A stretch of 64,000 nt of DNA, taken from NCBI RefSeq assembly GCF_000758545.1, contig NZ_CP009279.1, positions 4,588,001 through 4,652,000 of the forward strand, given 5' to 3'. Made by a program: the position numbers and the translations under genes. The notes under the pieces are model-generated. The model ran no database searches and was not told where the DNA came from. It saw only the letters and a list, made by a program, of their open reading frames with translations. The stretch comes from Paenibacillus sp. FSL H7-0737. Lineage in GTDB: Bacteria > Bacillota > Bacilli > Paenibacillales > Paenibacillaceae. Shown here piece by piece: positions 26,801 through 34,312 of the stretch. The stretch's first letter is position 1. Each line of letters begins with the position of its first letter.

Positions 26801-27528
26801 AATAAAATTCCCGCACAATGAATCCCCCATTGTTCAAAAGCATTTTCAAGTTGACGTTTATATTCCTCAATGGAAATCTCTTGTTCCCTGTGCTTGTCGA
26901 TCTGATTAACAATCAGATACAAAGGTTTACCCCAGTCACTAAGATTTTTAGCAAAGGCCAAATTATTCTCTGACTGTACATGGTTATAATCCATCACATA
27001 AAATACGACATCAGCTAAATGCAGCGCAGAGCGGGTGGCCGCCTGATGACCATCATCCGTCGAATCTACACCAGGTGTATCCAATAGTACGCCATCCTTA
27101 CCTAGCAGTGGTATCTCATTCCACACTTCAATTGCGGAATATTCACCACCATTTCGACAGTATTCTTGTAATCTTTCTGGAGTTGTCTCTATAGGAGCAG
27201 CATCATTTTTACTTCCTTCAACTCTAGGATAAATAAGCACTCGTGGAACTCCACTGCGAATAGAGACAATATTCGCACTAGTCGGCACAGGTCCAGAAGG
27301 CAGCACCGAACTGCCGCAAAGAAGATTGATCATACTGGATTTTCCTGCCGAAAAATGTCCGCAAAAAGCAAGGGTCAGCTCATTCCCACCCTCTTTATGT
27401 TGTAAATCTTCATATATACGTTCAGAGCCTTCATCACCCCAGCGATGCATTAATCCACGCAACTGGAAAAGCAGCGATGCCGTTTCACTTAATGTCTCTT
27501 TCTCGATTCTAACCTGTTCCGCTCTCAC
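23842..27528 (-). CDS. dynA: Dynamin-family GTPase with two GTPase modules, DynA-like
   Basis: A 1228-residue head-to-tail dynamin fusion, the architecture of Bacillus DynA (about 1190). Module one has P-loop GHFSAGKSS (57-65), switch threonine in PVPTSAN, LLDTPGVDST and NQID. Module two has P-loop GAFSAGKSS (about 640), LVDTPGADSL and NASD. Each is followed by long helical stalk sequence with coiled-coil character. Such proteins bind and fuse membranes and help cells tolerate phage or antibiotic membrane damage. GTG start preceded by GGTGGAG. The middle third (about 25480-26110) is much richer in GC and in Ala/Arg codons than either end. Family is certain; the cellular role is taken from DynA. 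Confidence 0.9.
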   Translation of the reverse strand: MRAEQVRIEKETLSETASLLFQLRGLMHRWGDEGSERIYEDLQHKEGGNELTLAFCGHFSAGKSSMINLLCGSSVLPSGPVPTSANIVSIRSGVPRVLIYPRVEGSKNDAAPIETTPERLQEYCRNGGEYSAIEVWNEIPLLGKDGVLLDTPGVDSTDDGHQAATRSALHLADVVFYVMDYNHVQSENNLAFAKNLSDWGKPLYLIVNQIDKHREQEISIEEYKRQLENAFEQWGIHCAGILFTSLKKKEHPLNHWDQLLSLITELLEQKEQLLQYSLSRSIHHTADSSLTAFREDQQEERAALLEELEGTNAETVTNELKSLEEEKARLEALPQQSRASLRTGLDTLLNNANLMPADVREASGSYMESASPTFRLGLFSTAARREKEQSKRLAVWQGLLTREVSAQLEWHLIQLVRDWAENLGLWEEEAETTLKQGFPAVSQEWLAAAVKPGTGYSGEALLNFCRTLAADIKSQFRRAALAVSDELLAKLPPLMEEQRTVLQRRELALAAQTRAVDALAALDRAAAARAHELAALLPPRRPLTPGILPEVRVTPRAAAQSAAPREVQPPQNVAAGSAAAANWAAGTASPAGGRRRLSAAADALAAAAELLRREPAMASAARSLAARAEDLAGGRFTLALFGAFSAGKSSFANALLGEEVLPVSPHPATAAVNRILAPEGDFRHASAVVTMKTMADFWDDICHSFSVLQLGEPQQNSWTTVLASLPARGIHPSALPHAGFLRAAAAGWAEAKPLLGTVRIVDLEEYRGLVAEETRACFVQGIDLYYACPLTESGIVLVDTPGADSLHARHTGVTFNYMKNADAICFVTYYNHAFSKADRGLLAQLGRIKDSFALDKMFFIINASDLASGEDELEEVREHVAQNLRAGGLRSPRIYALSSLLALEGKTQHDYARYEASRFHHFEQALSSFAGDELPQLSLNAAAESIASVRRRAEEWQNLASMAANEREAGLKEMQERRQLAMKRLSLLETEERPSRDLVHEGEELIYHVCQRISFSFTRNFQESFHPSLLREDAGNLKAIFAACGAELMRTTKRELEQELWATTLRLESTGRRLVHEAAEAAATELFFSTQEFHLMENEEAAWPSPSELECQLQSVEWPTLWGHFKSPRYFFEGAGREQVKGAAEPLVKEAVNVAAAEQKKKLLAHYVDCIARELKVAAERLQEGLAEQEKAMLDLLKGGESADHWGQLGHQLSLLEQSFVDRLDKNL

Positions 27529-27607
27529 TGACTCTCCACCTCCACTGTTACCATCTAATCATGCTTTGAATATAACCCATTCAAGAATACGAAATCAGAC
27601 TCATTAT

Positions 27608-27710
27608 TAAAATATAGGAAAGTAAAAGTTTCACATGATACATTATCCTTATATTTCTCGCTTAAACGCTTACCGTCCTTATAAGGACGCCGAAGACGTT
27701 TATGCTTATT
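27608..27710 (-). repeat. Dispersed intergenic element family 2, site B (inverted)
   Basis: Full-length copy inverted relative to site A: AATATAGGAAAGTAAAAG, spacer, CCTTATATTTCTCGCTTAAACGC, then GTCCTTATAAGGAC (perfect 14-bp palindrome) and GCCGAAGACGTTTATGCTT. It lies upstream of the dynamin gene. The rest of the 411-base gap is AT-rich and holds only a terminator at its right end. Confidence 0.7.
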
Positions 27711-27893
27711 CAATGTTTATACAGGTGTAATTTCTGTGATGTCACGCAGAACCTTTTTTATAAATAATAATTACAGTTTATCACCAGTTTGACACAAATT
27801 AAATACACACTACTTACAAAATAACCTATCATCTCTTACGAAATGAGGTTATTCAAACATCTTTCTGCTTTTTCGCTAGAAAAGTAAGAAACA

Positions 27894-27926
27894 AAAAAGG
27901 AGCCAGCCCTAGGGCCGACTCCTTTT
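27894..27926 (-). terminator. Terminator of the nth operon
   Basis: Stem AAAAGGAGTCGGCCC / GGCTGGCTCCTTTT with a 3-base loop, followed by T residues on the minus strand, 14 bases past the stop of the small gene after nth. Confidence 0.85.
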
Positions 27927-27939
27927 ATCACTTCTAAAT

Positions 27940-28206
27940 TTATGCAGTTTCCGAAACAGGCAACAGAATTTCGAATACTTTTCCGTGTTGCAGAATAGTC
28001 AAACCACGAGATTTATCTCTCATTACAACAACCTCAGGTTTCACTGACATACGATCAAAATAGTGTTCAGGAACGTCACCGGAATGACTGATCGTGATAC
28101 CTTCTACTTCTTGCTCTTCGTTCTCTTCGAGTGGGCTTTCCACTACGCGATCAAAAATATCCGAGAACACTTCAAAATTATCTGTGTATACAGAAATGCA
28201 TTTCAT
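27940..28206 (-). CDS. Small conserved-looking acidic protein downstream of nth
   Basis: Not recognised. A TTG at 28269 would extend the frame into nth. The ATG at 28206, 23 bases after the nth stop and preceded by GAAGAGG, is preferred and gives 88 residues beginning MKCISVYTDNFEVFSDIF. The protein is acidic in the middle (EENEEQEVEG) with alternating hydrophobic residues before and after (EVVVMRD, LTILQHGKVFEILL), suggesting a compact alpha/beta fold. No signal peptide or membrane segment. It is followed directly by a strong terminator and is almost certainly co-transcribed with nth. Clean coding pattern and placement make it a real gene, with function unknown. Confidence 0.75.
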   Translation of the reverse strand: MKCISVYTDNFEVFSDIFDRVVESPLEENEEQEVEGITISHSGDVPEHYFDRMSVKPEVVVMRDKSRGLTILQHGKVFEILLPVSETA

Positions 28207-28231
28207 CTCTATCCCATCCTCTTCTTCAACT

Positions 28232-28912
28232 CTAACTTTTTGGCGTATGATCTTTAGCTTTCCTGACAACAGCTGTTTTCATACGTTTTTTGCCCTCTCG
28301 ACATACATCAAGGAGCGGGCAAACTTGACATTTTGGGTTCTGTGCCTTGCAGTGATATCGTCCGAAAAAGATAAGCCGGTGATGAGTGATCGTCCATTCG
28401 TCACGTGGCACAGCCTTCATCAGCTTCTTTTCCACTTCCAGCACAGAATCTTTCCAGCCTGCTAATGCAAGTCGTTTAGCAACCCTCTCCACATGCGTGT
28501 CCACTGCAATGGCAGGAACTCCAAAAGCATTGGATACTACTACATTTGCAGTTTTACGACCTACACCGGGTAAAGTTACAAGCAAGTCATGAGCCTCAGG
28601 CACCTCGCCACCATACTGTTCTATGAGTATAGAGCATAGGCTTTGGATATGCTTAGCTTTGTTACGATATAGGCCGATGCGCCGGATATCCCCCTCCAAC
28701 TCCTCCAGCGGTACAGAAATATAATCGATGGGGGCTTTGTACTTTTGGAACAGGTCCACGGTCACTTTGTTCACCGTTGCATCCGTACATTGGGCTGATA
28801 ACAGTACCGCTATCGTTAATTCAAAAGCGTTACTGTGATTTAGCTCGCAATGAGCATCAGGGAACAAGTCTCCAATCGTATCCAAAATGTGGCGGACCTC
28901 TGCAACTTTCAT
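28232..28912 (-). CDS. nth: Endonuclease III (DNA glycosylase/AP lyase)
   Basis: Base-excision repair enzyme removing oxidised pyrimidines and cutting AP sites. 226 residues with helix-hairpin-helix LPGVGRKTANVV. Catalytic Lys120 and Asp138 occupy the same positions as in the Escherichia coli enzyme (VDTHVERVAKRL contains the Asp). The [4Fe-4S] cysteines are Cys188, Cys195, Cys198 and Cys204 (C-x6-C-x2-C-x5-C). In Bacillus nth follows dnaD; here the two are about 19 kb apart, so that order is broken. Transcribed with the small gene that follows. Confidence 0.97.
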   Translation of the reverse strand: MKVAEVRHILDTIGDLFPDAHCELNHSNAFELTIAVLLSAQCTDATVNKVTVDLFQKYKAPIDYISVPLEELEGDIRRIGLYRNKAKHIQSLCSILIEQYGGEVPEAHDLLVTLPGVGRKTANVVVSNAFGVPAIAVDTHVERVAKRLALAGWKDSVLEVEKKLMKAVPRDEWTITHHRLIFFGRYHCKAQNPKCQVCPLLDVCREGKKRMKTAVVRKAKDHTPKS

Positions 28913-28976
28913 AGTGTCCCCTCCACGGAGCGATTACGCTCATTAAAACTCACATGAGCGTGTCATCTCTAATGTA

Positions 28977-29060
28977 AAGAAATATAAGCAAAGTCTGTAT
29001 TATAACGTATGGTTTCATACATTTCAAGAAAATACAACTCTTATACTTTCTTATATTTCA
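28977..29060 (+). repeat. Dispersed intergenic element family 2, site D (partial)
   Basis: AAGAAATATAAGC ... CTCTTATACTTTCTTATATTTC: inverted ends of the family 2 element with a longer spacer and no GTCCTTATAAGGAC part. It lies upstream of nth and abuts the terminator of the S-layer gene. Confidence 0.55.
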
Positions 29061-29102
29061 AAAAAAACGTCTTGACGCAGGCAAAGCTCCTGTGTCAAGA
29101 CG
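29060..29102 (-). terminator. Terminator of the S-layer-domain gene
   Basis: Stem CGTCTTGACACAGG / CCTGCGTCAAGACG with a small loop, followed by eight T on the minus strand, about 30 bases past the stop codon. Confidence 0.88.
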
Positions 29103-29131
29103 GTGATTCACTCAGAAATCCACCATTGCTA

Positions 29132-31864
29132 CTATTGTTTCACAATTTCAACCACGATATCATTATTGAAATACATTATAATATTATCATTTTCTTTCAG
29201 AGATTGCACGGACAATGTCGTATCTCCTTGATGAATATATACATTTGAAGCAAGAGTGAACTGATACTTATCGTTCAGATTAGCTCTCTTAGTCACCAAT
29301 GAGTTCGTCGTACTGTCATAGCGAGAGAATGAACGAGTTAACTGTGGTAACACACGAATGACTGTCGCTCCATCCGTGTCTTTACGAATCTCCACTCTGT
29401 CCGCTGTTGTTAAGTTACTAAGAGCAGTTGTTGTGGCGCCATCACGTATGATTCTAACCCCACCGCTTACAGTAAAGTTTTGTGCTGCTCCAGCATACTC
29501 CTTCACAATTAAGCTATTCGTTGCAGCTCCTACTGAACTAATCTGACCCGTTGTAAGCTTGACGGCCTGAATAGAGAGCGGTGCGCTTCCATCAAAAGTC
29601 ACATTCAGATAATCTCCTGATTTCAAAGCGGTTATCTTAATGCTCTCACCGGCTTCATTAGTTATTGGAAGCGCCGCAGTATTAATTTCACTGGTCCCCC
29701 CGTTCCACTTAATGCTTACACGGTTGGTTCCAGAATTAACAGTTGCTGCTTCAACCTGAAGAACGGTCTTTACTTTCAATACTGCAATGAGATCCTGACT
29801 AGTTGTCAGTGAGGCTGTCACATTACTACCAACAGGAACATCACTTAAGGATGGATTAGTCTTCCCAAAAAGATCAACTAATTGTGGATATGGCAGTGTT
29901 ATAGTTTGCCCGCCATCTTTAAGCTTCAATACAATTGTTCTAGAAGTAGAATTAACAGCAGACAAAGTTCCTTCGTACTTTGTGACAATTTCCAAAGACA
30001 AAGCCCGTTGACCTATTGCCGTTAAATTCACTTTACGGTTCTCAACAAGTTTCGTACCGACATTCGTTAAGTTAGGAAGTACGCCTTCAATCAACAATTT
30101 TGTTTTTTCATCCAACTGAACGACATGTGCCTTTTTTTCAGTATCCATAACTGTCAACAGCTGTGTTTTAGTATTATAGTCAATAACCGTCGCTCCACTA
30201 TACTGCTCAATTTGACGGCTTAACACTTCAATCTTTATGACTTGATCACTGCTGTTCAGCGTAAGCTGAATTTTGTCCCCACCTACTGTATCAGCTATAA
30301 GATCATCAGCCACAGCGCTATTCATATTCGGAATAACAATCACCGGCTTCGTGCCTAACAGTTTAACTTCACGTGTTCCGTCCGTTTTTTTATACACAAC
30401 TGTTGAATTGCTCAGTTCGGTAAGTACACCTTGAACTGTCCGTTCAACACCTTCTGTCACTTCTACAGTACGTATCACATTTTCCTTAATCGTATATTTA
30501 ACAGCAGCACCTGTCTTTAAATCTGCTGGCTGCAGCACTGATGATTGCGAGCTGAATAATGAAGTTCCATCTTCCCATTTAAAGGTTTCCACCGTACCAG
30601 CAGCATTTTTAAACGTAATGCTTTTCCCAGGAAGATCTATACTTTGAACGGTACCTGTTGTCGTTTTGTTTACAACGCCTGAAGTCACTTGAACCTTGAC
30701 CACTTTATGTGAACCACTATAAGTTTCACGCTGTAACGTAACTATGCTGTCTGCTACCAGTGAAGCAGGTTCAATTGAAGTCCCATTCGCATCTTCAAAG
30801 GTAGTCGCTTCATCGTAGTAATATTCAGTGAACCCAGTAGCTGATTTCAGCCATAGCTTATTACCAGGTGCTACCATTGCGAAGTTTCCGGAAAGGCTCT
30901 CCACTTGTTGTGTAGGGTCAGTCACTTCAACATAGGCTGCATTATATGTCGCTCCAATTACAGTAACCTTTGTGTAAGGTTGGACATCACTTAGATTTAT
31001 TCTACTTTCAGAAGCGCTTGTGTAATAAGCGGTGCTCGCTCCCAGGGTATATGTAGAAGTCTTTCCGTTGTTATAGACGGAGAGTTTCCCACCTGCTAAT
31101 TGACTGATTGTTCCTGATACCGTGTTGTCATATTCAACCGTATTGTGAGCTTCTGCACGGCTAAAAAAAGTCGCCAATTGAGCACGGGTCACAGCCCCTT
31201 GTGGATCAAAGCGATTACCGTCAAGACCATTGGCTAGTTTCAGATCAACAGCAACGTTGATGTACCCTCTTTTGTTTGCAGACACTTTAGCATCATCCGC
31301 AAAGCCTGTCGGCGCACTAGCTGCTACGGCTGCATCTGCACTTTTTCCTAGTGCACGAATTAAGAGTTCAGCAATCCATTCGCGGGAGGCTTTACGTTCT
31401 CCCCAAGAAGTCTTCAGATTATCTGGAGCCATTTCAGTCGCCTTATCAAGTAGGCCTTGTTGAAAAGCCAACACTACATAATCCTTGTAATAATTCGTAA
31501 CCTTAAAATCATTAGGTAAGGCAACCGTAGAAGAAGTATCCACTTTATCCTGCAACTTCATAAAACGTAATGCCATAAGCACAGCTTCCTGTTGAGTTAC
31601 AGAATCCCCAGGGCGGAACAAACCATTATTACCAACTACAATTCCTTGTGATGCTAATTTATAAATATGCTTTTCAGCCCAAAAGCCTGTCTTCACATCG
31701 CTAAAAATGCCAACAGATTGTGTAGTAGTTGTTGCTGCTGTAGCGGCTGTATCTGCAAACACTGCGCTTGCGCCACTAAAAATCATGGTTCCAGCCATAA
31801 CAGCCGATACTGCTTTCGTAGAATAAGCCTTCAATGGACGTTTTGACCTTTTTTGCGCGGACAA
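29132..31864 (-). CDS. Secreted S-layer homology (SLH) domain protein
   Basis: From the TTG at 31864 (GAGGGG nine bases upstream; a TTG at 31891 has no site) the product is about 910 residues. A basic signal peptide ends near ASAVFADTA. N-terminal SLH modules follow: FSDVKTGFWAEKHIYKLASQGIV (clear), a degenerate second, and a third with RGYINVAVDLKLANG and FDPQGAVTRAQLATFF. These bind pyruvylated secondary wall polymer. The remaining 650 residues are beta-rich repeats with alternating Val/Thr/Lys and no recognised catalytic motif. It resembles large surface proteins of Paenibacillus. Its own terminator follows. An S-layer or wall-anchored structural role is likely. Confidence 0.85.
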   Translation of the reverse strand: MSAQKRSKRPLKAYSTKAVSAVMAGTMIFSGASAVFADTAATAATTTTQSVGIFSDVKTGFWAEKHIYKLASQGIVVGNNGLFRPGDSVTQQEAVLMALRFMKLQDKVDTSSTVALPNDFKVTNYYKDYVVLAFQQGLLDKATEMAPDNLKTSWGERKASREWIAELLIRALGKSADAAVAASAPTGFADDAKVSANKRGYINVAVDLKLANGLDGNRFDPQGAVTRAQLATFFSRAEAHNTVEYDNTVSGTISQLAGGKLSVYNNGKTSTYTLGASTAYYTSASESRINLSDVQPYTKVTVIGATYNAAYVEVTDPTQQVESLSGNFAMVAPGNKLWLKSATGFTEYYYDEATTFEDANGTSIEPASLVADSIVTLQRETYSGSHKVVKVQVTSGVVNKTTTGTVQSIDLPGKSITFKNAAGTVETFKWEDGTSLFSSQSSVLQPADLKTGAAVKYTIKENVIRTVEVTEGVERTVQGVLTELSNSTVVYKKTDGTREVKLLGTKPVIVIPNMNSAVADDLIADTVGGDKIQLTLNSSDQVIKIEVLSRQIEQYSGATVIDYNTKTQLLTVMDTEKKAHVVQLDEKTKLLIEGVLPNLTNVGTKLVENRKVNLTAIGQRALSLEIVTKYEGTLSAVNSTSRTIVLKLKDGGQTITLPYPQLVDLFGKTNPSLSDVPVGSNVTASLTTSQDLIAVLKVKTVLQVEAATVNSGTNRVSIKWNGGTSEINTAALPITNEAGESIKITALKSGDYLNVTFDGSAPLSIQAVKLTTGQISSVGAATNSLIVKEYAGAAQNFTVSGGVRIIRDGATTTALSNLTTADRVEIRKDTDGATVIRVLPQLTRSFSRYDSTTNSLVTKRANLNDKYQFTLASNVYIHQGDTTLSVQSLKENDNIIMYFNNDIVVEIVKQ

Positions 31865-31951
31865 TAGATTATTCCCCTCTCTATGACTCAAATAAATAGT
31901 ATAGTTTAAAATTCGTCAGTTAGATGCTTTTATCCTTTGTTGTAATAACAA

Positions 31952-32611
31952 TTAGCTATTATCTCTAGTCATTGGATGCATTAGATCAACATGACCCATC
32001 AAGCTTTCAACCTTTTCACCATCCACCAAAACTTCGATGCTTTTTACTTCTTCAAATTGAAAATAGGTTTTGGCAAGTGATGAAATCGCTAAGGACTCCC
32101 CACCAGCACCCAGCTGTGCTTCATCCGGTTTATGAAGATCCATCACAATTTGACCATCAACAAACTTTAACGATTTCAGTTCAATCTTGCCCCATAATGA
32201 TACAAGGTCGGTATTCTCGTTGCTTTGCAATGCTTTGAACGTCTCTGTATATTTCTGGGCATCGTCAGAGAAGCTAATGCTAGTCTTAGCAGGAATCAGA
32301 TCCATAACTTGTGAATCCGTATAATATGCATCGATACTCTGGCTCTGTTTTTGCTTCTCATCTGCTACTGGCTTTGCAGTTGCCTGAGTTTCTGTGTTGC
32401 TATTATCTGCTGTCGGTTGCGGAGTGCTAGTCACTTCGTTTCCTGGTTCATCGCTTGGAGCCGGTGTACTTTCTCCCGCACCACTTACAACATTTGAAGT
32501 CTCTTGCTCCACACCATTTGCTGGAGCCGCAGTAGGCTTGTCTCCACAGCCAGCAATCACTAGCAGAAGCAGTGTAGCGATCCCAATTGTACTCCATTTT
32601 TGTTTCATCAT
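31952..32611 (-). CDS. GerMN-domain lipoprotein
   Basis: 219 residues. Lipoprotein signal MMKQKWSTIGIATLLLLVIA with GC immediately after gives a lipobox cysteine at about residue 22. A Ser/Thr/Pro/Glu-rich linker runs to about residue 90. The C-terminal domain, starting IDAYYTDSQVMDLIPAKTSI and including SLAKTYFQFEEVKSIEVLVDGE, fits the GerMN family found in GerM and in other wall-associated lipoproteins. AGAGGAGG precedes the ATG by 9 bases. It lies 114 bases after the stop of an amidase gene on the same strand, and may act with those enzymes in wall or spore-cortex assembly. That link is inference from position. Confidence 0.8.
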   Translation of the reverse strand: MMKQKWSTIGIATLLLLVIAGCGDKPTAAPANGVEQETSNVVSGAGESTPAPSDEPGNEVTSTPQPTADNSNTETQATAKPVADEKQKQSQSIDAYYTDSQVMDLIPAKTSISFSDDAQKYTETFKALQSNENTDLVSLWGKIELKSLKFVDGQIVMDLHKPDEAQLGAGGESLAISSLAKTYFQFEEVKSIEVLVDGEKVESLMGHVDLMHPMTRDNS

Positions 32612-32725
32612 TAATAAACGCCTCCTCTAGATGAATACGGGCAGACAGGTACCGCAAAACCACTTCTTGCCTTTTAAAATAAAAGCAGAAAGCTGACTTT
32701 GCGGCGCTCGTCTGCCACTGGTCTG

Positions 32726-34165
32726 TTATTTTATACCCAAATATTCCTTAATCCCACTCACTATTGAAGCCGCAACTTTGTTTTGAAGTGCATCTGTAAA
32801 GAGCAATGCTTCATCTTTTTTGTTGCTAAGGTATCCCACTTCAAGTAATACTGCAGGCATTTTCGTTTCACGGATAACATGGAAATTCCCATAACGTACA
32901 CCGCGATCGCTAAGCCCTGTAGCTTGAACAAGGTATTTATGCATCACGTTCGCCAATGCTTTACTGGCTTCCCGTTGATAATACGTTTCTGTTCCACTAG
33001 CTGATGAGGAACCTGAGCTATTGGCGTGTACAGATATGAAGATATCAGCTTTTAAATTATTCGCCATAGCTGCTCTTTCTTTAAGCTCCAAGAAAGTATC
33101 ATTACTTCGTGTTAACACGACGTCAATATTACTTTCTTTTTTCAGCAATTCAGCTGTCTTAAGTACGATGGCCAAATTAAAATTCTTCTCGTATTTACCT
33201 GTAACACCCACTGCTCCAGAATCTTTAGCCCCATGCCCTGCATCTAATACTACTAGCTTTCTGCCATTATTTCCTGGTTGTGTAGTAGTATCATCAGTGC
33301 TTTCCGCATTTAGATCGATTACAACCAGCTTAGAATCGTCTCCAGTTACGCTAACGTTGTAATTCTTAGCATAGTTCAAATCGATTACAAAACGTACTGT
33401 ATAAGGATTCGTGCTATAAAGGGAGTAACGTACTCCTGATACATCGGGATAATCTTTCACTTCCAAGCTACCGTTTAGGTCAGGATCAAGGATCTGTCCT
33501 GTGCCAAATAGGTCTGAGAAGGTGGCATTAGGTAAATCAACAACTAACCGATCCGGCCCAGTCATCACTGTCACTTTCGGTACTGAATTACCCTCCATGG
33601 CAATGCTCAAACGATTTTCGCTAAAGCTCACACCATTTACCATCGTTAAATTCTTTGAAGGATCTACCGGCGGTACAACCTCAGATCCACCATTTTCAGT
33701 ATTTCCACCTGAACTGCCGTTATCATTTGAGGATCCTGGGGTAATAAGATACACACTCTTCTTCACGTTGTCCCACGAGACATTTAATCCGAACTGTTCA
33801 CTAATGAACCGAATCGGTACAAGTGTCGTATTACTACGAAGGATAGGTGCTGTGGTAAGTGTTACTGTCTTGTCATCAACTGAGGCTATCTTTTGATTCA
33901 CAACCAATTTGATGACTTTTCCTTGCTGTTCAATCGTTACCGTCTTGCTCTTCTGATCCCAACCCACGTTATATCCAAGGCTTTCAGAGATCAACCTTAA
34001 CGGCACCATGATTGTATCATTCACATTCTCAACCGGGACAGTTTGCCCTGCGGTCAGCTCCTTGCCGTCCAGAAAAATCTTACTATTCCCGGCAGCAGCA
34101 TGTCCGTTCTCAGGCAAAACAAATACTAAGAGCAACAAAAACAACATCAAACTGAATTTCTTCAT
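32726..34165 (-). CDS. N-acetylmuramoyl-L-alanine amidase with copper-amine-oxidase-like and AMIN domains
   Basis: Exported cell-wall hydrolase of 479 residues. The signal peptide ends near GHAAAG. A copper-amine-oxidase-like domain follows (about 25-145) with the paired VPLRLISE and VPIRFISEQFG repeats. An AMIN domain (about 165-290) includes the segment TVMTGPDRLVVDLPNATF. The C-terminal Amidase_3 domain has zinc ligands in VLDAGHGAKDSGAVG, a glutamate in GKYEKNFNLA, histidine in FISVHANSS and catalytic Glu in VLLEVGYLSN. GAGGTG precedes the ATG. It cleaves the bond between MurNAc and stem peptide. A paralogue lies immediately upstream, so the pair probably arose by tandem duplication. Confidence 0.93.
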   Translation of the reverse strand: MKKFSLMLFLLLLVFVLPENGHAAAGNSKIFLDGKELTAGQTVPVENVNDTIMVPLRLISESLGYNVGWDQKSKTVTIEQQGKVIKLVVNQKIASVDDKTVTLTTAPILRSNTTLVPIRFISEQFGLNVSWDNVKKSVYLITPGSSNDNGSSGGNTENGGSEVVPPVDPSKNLTMVNGVSFSENRLSIAMEGNSVPKVTVMTGPDRLVVDLPNATFSDLFGTGQILDPDLNGSLEVKDYPDVSGVRYSLYSTNPYTVRFVIDLNYAKNYNVSVTGDDSKLVVIDLNAESTDDTTTQPGNNGRKLVVLDAGHGAKDSGAVGVTGKYEKNFNLAIVLKTAELLKKESNIDVVLTRSNDTFLELKERAAMANNLKADIFISVHANSSGSSSASGTETYYQREASKALANVMHKYLVQATGLSDRGVRYGNFHVIRETKMPAVLLEVGYLSNKKDEALLFTDALQNKVAASIVSGIKEYLGIK

Positions 34166-34312
34166 TCTTCACCTCTAAATCTAGTATTCGCCTGTGAATG
34201 GCGATCGTGATGGCCTGTCTACGTCAACCTCAGACCTCTATTAGACGCTAATAATCTATAAAGGTTGCGAATATATTCCATAAAAATTGAGAAATCTCAC
34301 CAACATTAAGCA

